From assembly GCF_036373705.1 (NCBI RefSeq), contig NC_089863.1, positions 7,043,357 to 7,107,356 on the forward strand: DNA of 64,000 bases, written 5' to 3'. This document shows positions 59,643 to 64,000 of the stretch, one piece after another. Positions within the stretch are counted from its first letter, which is position 1. Every line of letters starts with the position of its first letter. The position numbers and the translations under genes are program-made. Origin of the DNA: Amia ocellicauda. Its lineage: Eukaryota; Chordata; Actinopteri; Amiiformes; Amiidae. Under the pieces are notes generated by a model that saw only the letters and a program-made list of their open reading frames with translations, searched no databases and had not been told where the DNA came from.

Positions 59643-59724
59643 CGACGAGGATGGGATTCGAACCCACGCGTGCACAGCACAATGGATTAGCAGTCCATCG
59701 CCTTAACCACTCGGCCACCTCGTC
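59643..59724 (-). tRNA. tRNA-Ser-GCT: tRNA-Ser(GCT), sound copy with T4 terminator
   Basis: Consensus sequence; T4 run 13 nt downstream. Confidence 0.95.
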
Positions 59725-59838
59725 TGCCGAGAGCGCTCCCCGTTGACATGCAAAGTACATTTCAAGAAAAGTAACGTGTGAAATGGAACGACGAGGTGCA
59801 ACTAGGAAAGCACCATGACTTTAATGGCTAAAGGAAGT

Positions 59839-59920
59839 TGGCAACGGTGGGATTCTAACCCATGCCTCCAAAGAGACTGGAGCTTAAACGAAGCGCCTTA
59901 GACCACTCGGCCACGTTACC
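59839..59920 (-). pseudogene. Pseudo-Leu(UAA)
   Basis: Common faults plus A49-C65. Confidence 0.82.
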
Positions 59921-60304
59921 ACACACAGCATTATGTCTACGGTCACACCTGCTTCAGTCGTCTCACGTGGTGGACGCTTCTGCGTATCAACATTTTCAAC
60001 AGCGCTGTTGACCTTTGCTGCTGTTGAAGATGCACCGAGTACATTAAGCATGAAAACATCCCAATCTGTACGGGCTCGAAAGGATTGTATTGTGACCCGC
60101 ACATACTGCGCAGTGGACTTGTAGTCTGTTTGCACGCAGACACAAGACTTCACCTGAATCGACGTCTTTTGACGAAACTAGATTAAATGCATAGGATTTG
60201 ATCATTGAAATCATCATGACAATAACTTCATACATACATGCATGCGTGCATGCATGCTTACATACATCCAGACATACAAAGCGGTAAGACAGGGCCTTTA
60301 CCCG

Positions 60305-60386
60305 GGTAGCGTGGCCGAGCGGTCTAAGGCGCTGGATTAAGGCTCCAGTCTCTTCGGAGGCGTGGGTTCAAATCCCACCGCTGCCA
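60305..60386 (+). tRNA. tRNA-Leu-AAG: tRNA-Leu(AAG)
   Basis: Reference sequence; T5 at 60396-60400. Confidence 0.96.
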
Positions 60387-61425
60387 GCAGCCATGTTTTT
60401 GCCCGTCTTCAACGACCTGGTTGACGACTTTGCTAGGTTTCAGCAAGACTCCCAGGCGGCATCCAAATGAACCAAAAACACACAGTGGTCTGTATACAGT
60501 TGTGAATGTGGCCCCACAGGATCTTAATGCAGTGTTTCGTAGATGCAGGGTCATGACCGGGGTCGTGGATGGACAAGCGGCGCACGCAACCTGGGAGCAG
60601 AAACACACAGACGCACACCTGACGTTCATTACTTATGGCCCAAGTACCCGAGGAACGCTTGCTGATGGAGTGCAGGTGGACCCAGGGGCGTTGTGCGGCG
60701 CTGATTCCCTCAAACGAAAACAAATGATAATAAGGCACACGTGCAAGCTTAATAATAACAGTTGGGAATAAGAAATGAGACAATGAGGTGAAAGCAAATC
60801 AAAACACAAAATAAAAGGCAATATAATGCCAACCAAAATACACAACCATATTGAATAGAGAGAAGCGAATGATGAATGTAATAAAAATGAGAGATTAGAA
60901 GAGCTCATTAACACCGTCCGAAACATGAACTTTACATTCCTGATGCTATCTGGGCTGTACGTGCACCTTCCCCAAGGGTGAGAGCTTTGCCTCTTGTTTT
61001 ATGGAGGTGTAGATCTTAATGTCATTGCTTTCGTTTCATTCCATGTTCTAATTGCACCAAGGTGTGGCTCTTTGGCTGCTGAAGTGCCCACCAGTAACTT
61101 GGGCTTTGCGGGGAATTGATTGAGGGTGGTGTGGTCACTTGAAATCTTGATAGTGGGGCCTTTTCTCACATACCTCGCCCCAGGACCAAAAATTCAGCGC
61201 TGGCATTTCAGCCACACCAGCCCCCACCCAAGACCCAAAGCAAGCAGACACACCCTGCACCCTCGCAGGCCATCTCCCACCATGCACACCACCACCCCGG
61301 CTATTGCACTCGAGGGTAATGACAACATTTTGAGACAGGACGGAACAGGATTGCAACGTAATGGAAAAAGATGAACACTTTATTGAGGCAGCATCATTGC
61401 TCTTCTGTAAGAGGCTGCCGTGATC

Positions 61426-61507
61426 CGACTAGGATGGGATTCGAACCCACGCGTGCACAGCACAATGGATTAGCAGTCCATCGCCTTAACCACTCGGCCA
61501 CCTCGTC
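61426..61507 (-). tRNA. tRNA-Ser-GCT: tRNA-Ser(GCT), one acceptor mismatch
   Basis: G4-A69 clash (ccgactagg); otherwise consensus; no nearby T4 run. Confidence 0.78.
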
Positions 61508-61621
61508 TGCCGAGAGCGCTCCCCGTTGACATGCAAAGTACATTTCAAGAAAAGTAACGTGTGAAATGGAAAGACGAGGTGCAACTAGGAAAGCACCATG
61601 ACTTTAATGGCTAAAGGAAGT

Positions 61622-61703
61622 TGGCAACGGTGGGATTCTAACCCACGCCTCCAAAGAGACTGGAGCTTAAATGAAGCGCCTTAGACCACTCGGCCACGTT
61701 ACC
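61622..61703 (-). pseudogene. Pseudo-Leu(UAA), A31 variant
   Basis: As 6796-6877. Confidence 0.82.
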
Positions 61704-62087
61704 ACACACAGCACGATGTCTACGGTCACACCTGCTTCAGTCGTCTCATGTGGTGGACGCTTCTGCGTATCAACATTTTCAACAGCGCTGTTGACCTTTG
61801 CTGCTGTTGAAGATGCACCGAGTACATTAAGCATGAAAACATCCCAATCTGTACGGGCTCGAAAGGATTGTATTGTGACCCGCACATACTGCGCAGTGGA
61901 CTCGTAGTCTGTATGCACGCAGACACAAGACTTCACCAGAATCGACGTCTTTTGACGAAACTAGATTAAATGCATAGGATTTGATCATTGAAATCATCAT
62001 GTCAATAACTTCATACATACATGCATGCGTGCATGCATGCTTACATACATCCAGACATACAAAGCGGTAAGACAGGGCCTTTCCCCG

Positions 62088-62169
62088 GGTAGCGTGGCCG
62101 AGCGGTCTAAGGCGCTGGATTAAGGCTCCAGTCTCTTCGGAGGCGTGGGTTCAAATCCCACCACTGCCA
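62088..62169 (+). tRNA. tRNA-Leu-AAG: tRNA-Leu(AAG), one acceptor mismatch
   Basis: C6-A67 clash (ccactgcc); otherwise reference. T5 at 62179-62183. Confidence 0.85.
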
Positions 62170-63208
62170 GCAGCCATGTTTTTGCCCGTCTTCAACGACC
62201 TGGTTGACGACTTTGCTAGGTTTCAGCAAGACTCCCAGGCGGCATCCAAATGAACCAAAAACACACAGTGGTCTGTATACAGTTGTGAATGTGGCCCCAC
62301 AGGATCTTAATGCAGTGTTTCGTAGATGCAGGGTCAAGACCGGGGTCGTGGATGGACAAGCGGCGCACGCAACCTGGGAACAGAAACACACAGACGCACA
62401 CCTGACGTTCATTACTTATGGCCCAAGTACCCGAGGAACGCTTGCTGATGGAGTGCAGGTGGACCCAGGGGCATTGTGCGTCGCTGATTCCCTCAAACGA
62501 AAACAAATGATAATAAGGCACACGGGCAAGCTTAATAATAAAAGTTGGGAATAAGAAATGAGACAATGAGGTGAAAGCAAATCAAAACACAAAATAAAAG
62601 GCAATATAATGCCAACCAAAATACACAACCATATTGAATAGAGAGAAGCGAATGATGAATGTAATAAAAATGAGAGATTAGAAGAGCTCATTAACACCGT
62701 CCGAAACATGAACTTTACATTCCTGATGCTATCTGGGCTGTACGTGCACCTTCCCCAAGGGTGAGAGCTTTGCCTCTTGTTTTATGGAGGTGTAGATCTT
62801 AATGTCATTGCTTTCGTTTCATTCCATCTTCTAATTGCACCAAGGTGTGGCTCTTTGGCTGCTGAAGTGCCCACCAGTAACTTGGGCTTTGCGGGGAATT
62901 GATTGAGGGTGGTGTGGTCACTTGAAATCTTGATAGTGGGGCCTTTTCTCATATACCTCGCCCCAGGACCAAAAATTCAGCGCTGGCATTTCAGCCACAC
63001 CAGCCCCCACCCAAGACCCAAAGCAAGCAGACACGCCCTGCACCCTCACAGGCCATCTCCCACCATGCACACCGCCACCCCGGCTATTGCACTCGAGGGT
63101 AATGACAACATTTTGAGACAGGACGGAAAAGGATTGCAACATAATGGAAAGAGATGAACACTTTATTGAGGCAGCATCATTGCTCTTCTGTAAGAGGCTG
63201 CCGTGATC

Positions 63209-63290
63209 CGACGAGGATGGGATTCGAACCCACGCGTGCACAGCACAACGGATTAGCAGTCCATCGCCTTAACCACTCGGCCACCTCGTC
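63209..63290 (-). tRNA. tRNA-Ser-GCT: tRNA-Ser(GCT)
   Basis: As 485-566 (U-G pair in the anticodon stem) but with the usual G13. No T4 run at 13 nt; an AAAA on plus near 63126 gives a T4 run about 80 nt downstream. Confidence 0.92.
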
Positions 63291-63404
63291 TGCAGAGAGC
63301 CCTCCCCGTTGACATGCAAAGTACATTTCAAGAAAAGTAACGTGTGAAATGGAACGACGAGGTGCAACTAGGAAAGCACCATGACTTTAATGGCTAAAGG
63401 AAGT

Positions 63405-63486
63405 TGGCAACGGTGGGATTCTAACCCACGCCTCCAAAGAGACTGGAGCTTAAACGAAGCGCCTTAGACCACTCGGCCACGTTACC
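63405..63486 (-). pseudogene. Pseudo-Leu(UAA)
   Basis: Same as 681-762. Confidence 0.82.
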
Positions 63487-63870
63487 ACACACAGCACGAT
63501 GTCTACGGTCACACCTGCTTCAGTCGTCTCACGTGGTGGACGCTTCTGCGTATCAACATTTTCAACAGCGCTGTTGACCTTTGCTGCTGTTGAAGATGCA
63601 CCGAGTACATTAAGCATGAAAACATCCCAATCTGTACGGGCTCGAAAGGATTGTATTGTGACCCGCACATACTGCGCAGTGGACTCGTAGTCTGTTTGCA
63701 CGCAGACACAAGACTTCACCTGAATCGACGTCTTTTGACGAAACTAGATTAAATGCATAGGATTTGATCATTGAAATCATCATGACAATAACTTCATACA
63801 TACACGCATGCGTGCATGCATGCTTACATACATCCAGACATACAAAGCGGTAAGACAGGGCCTTTACCCG

Positions 63871-63952
63871 GGTAGCGTGGCCGAGCGGTCTAAGGCGCTG
63901 GATTAAGGCTCCAGTCTCTTCGGAGGCGTGGGTTCAAATCCCACCGCTGCCA
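63871..63952 (+). tRNA. tRNA-Leu-AAG: tRNA-Leu(AAG)
   Basis: Reference sequence; T5 at 63962-63966. Confidence 0.96.
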
Positions 63953-64000
63953 GCAGCCATGTTTTTGCCCGTCTTCAACGACCTGGTTGACGACTTTGCT

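Larger units (their letters stand above)
59160..60941. repeat. Unit 39, long form (L, 1,782 bp)
   Basis: One T missing in the left spacer (gagggaatgac near 59532). Confidence 0.94.
60942..62724. repeat. Unit 40, long form (L, 1,783 bp)
   Basis: Right part has cctgggaacag, found elsewhere only in unit 1. Confidence 0.94.
1..64000. repeat. Tandem array of 41 tRNA-gene repeat units (tDNA satellite)
   Basis: The same backbone recurs 41 times in one orientation with no unrelated DNA between copies. I set the unit edge at the motif gatgctatct that opens the window. Unit lengths fall into four classes: about 1,783 bp (22 units, one cut by the window edge), 1,436 bp (11, one truncated to 1,040), 1,437 bp with a different internal junction (3), and 1,115 bp (5). 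Copies differ mostly by scattered substitutions and rare 1-bp indels. Each unit holds a minus-strand tRNA-Ser(GCT), a minus-strand decayed tRNA-Leu copy and, in the long class only, a plus-strand tRNA-Leu(AAG). The array runs past both window edges. Whether it is transcribed or silenced cannot be told from sequence. Confidence 0.97.
62725..64000. repeat. Unit 41, long form, cut by the window edge
   Basis: Complete through Leu(AAG) and its terminator; the right spacer is cut. Shares ctcacagg, caacataatgg, acaacgg and gagagccctc with unit 1. Confidence 0.93.

Noticed and set aside
1-64000. CRISPR array or bacterial tRNA operon
   Set aside because: Unit length, internal Pol III boxes, T-run terminators, absence of encoded CCA and vertebrate-type tRNA sequences rule out a prokaryotic reading.

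Overview
The whole 64-kb window is one head-to-tail tandem array of tRNA-bearing repeat units, a 'tDNA satellite'. I found no credible protein-coding gene, transposon, rRNA gene or CRISPR array. There are 41 units (40 complete plus one cut by the right edge). Each is built from a nuclear tRNA-Ser(GCT) gene on the minus strand, a decayed tRNA-Leu copy with a UAA anticodon on the minus strand, and, in 22 units, a tRNA-Leu(AAG) gene on the plus strand. That makes 103 tRNA-like loci: 40 Ser, 41 pseudo-Leu and 22 Leu. The best Ser and Leu copies match, as far as I recall, vertebrate cytosolic tRNA-Ser-GCT and tRNA-Leu-AAG almost base for base. CCA is not encoded and the promoters are the internal A and B boxes. 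This points to a vertebrate nuclear genome; large tandem tRNA arrays are known in fish and amphibians, but the species cannot be fixed from this sequence.

Four size classes share one backbone. The long form (L, 1,782-1,784 bp, 22 units) carries Leu(AAG). The medium form (M, 1,436 bp, 11 units, one further truncated to 1,040 bp) has lost Leu(AAG) through a 353-bp deletion with a 6-bp filler. A second medium form (M', 1,437 bp, 3 units) lost it through a different 346-bp deletion. The short form (S, 1,115 bp, 5 units) lost 670 bp, including Leu(AAG), the central spacer and the ATGC-rich simple repeat. Order of classes from the left: L M L S L L S L L S L L L L L L L M M M M L M L M(truncated) M M L M' M L L L M S M' S M' L L L(partial).

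The array has higher-order structure. An L-S-L block of exactly 4,680 bp is repeated three times (3219-17258). A three-unit block is repeated twice with a changed last unit (19042-29392). An S-M' dimer of 2,552 bp is repeated twice (54056-59159). Four M units run in succession at 27957-33700. Shared rare variants and units with swapped halves show repeated unequal crossover or gene conversion.

Coding potential looks like this: Leu(AAG) has a T5 terminator 9 nt past its 3' end in every copy and mostly sound cloverleaves. Ser(GCT) is structurally sound in about half of its copies, but only 15 of 40 have a nearby T4 run. The UAA-anticodon Leu copy has a broken B box and anticodon stem in all 41 units, yet it is the only element never lost. 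The spacers are A/T-rich or C-rich unique-looking DNA in which reading frames stay open on both strands only because the units are so alike.
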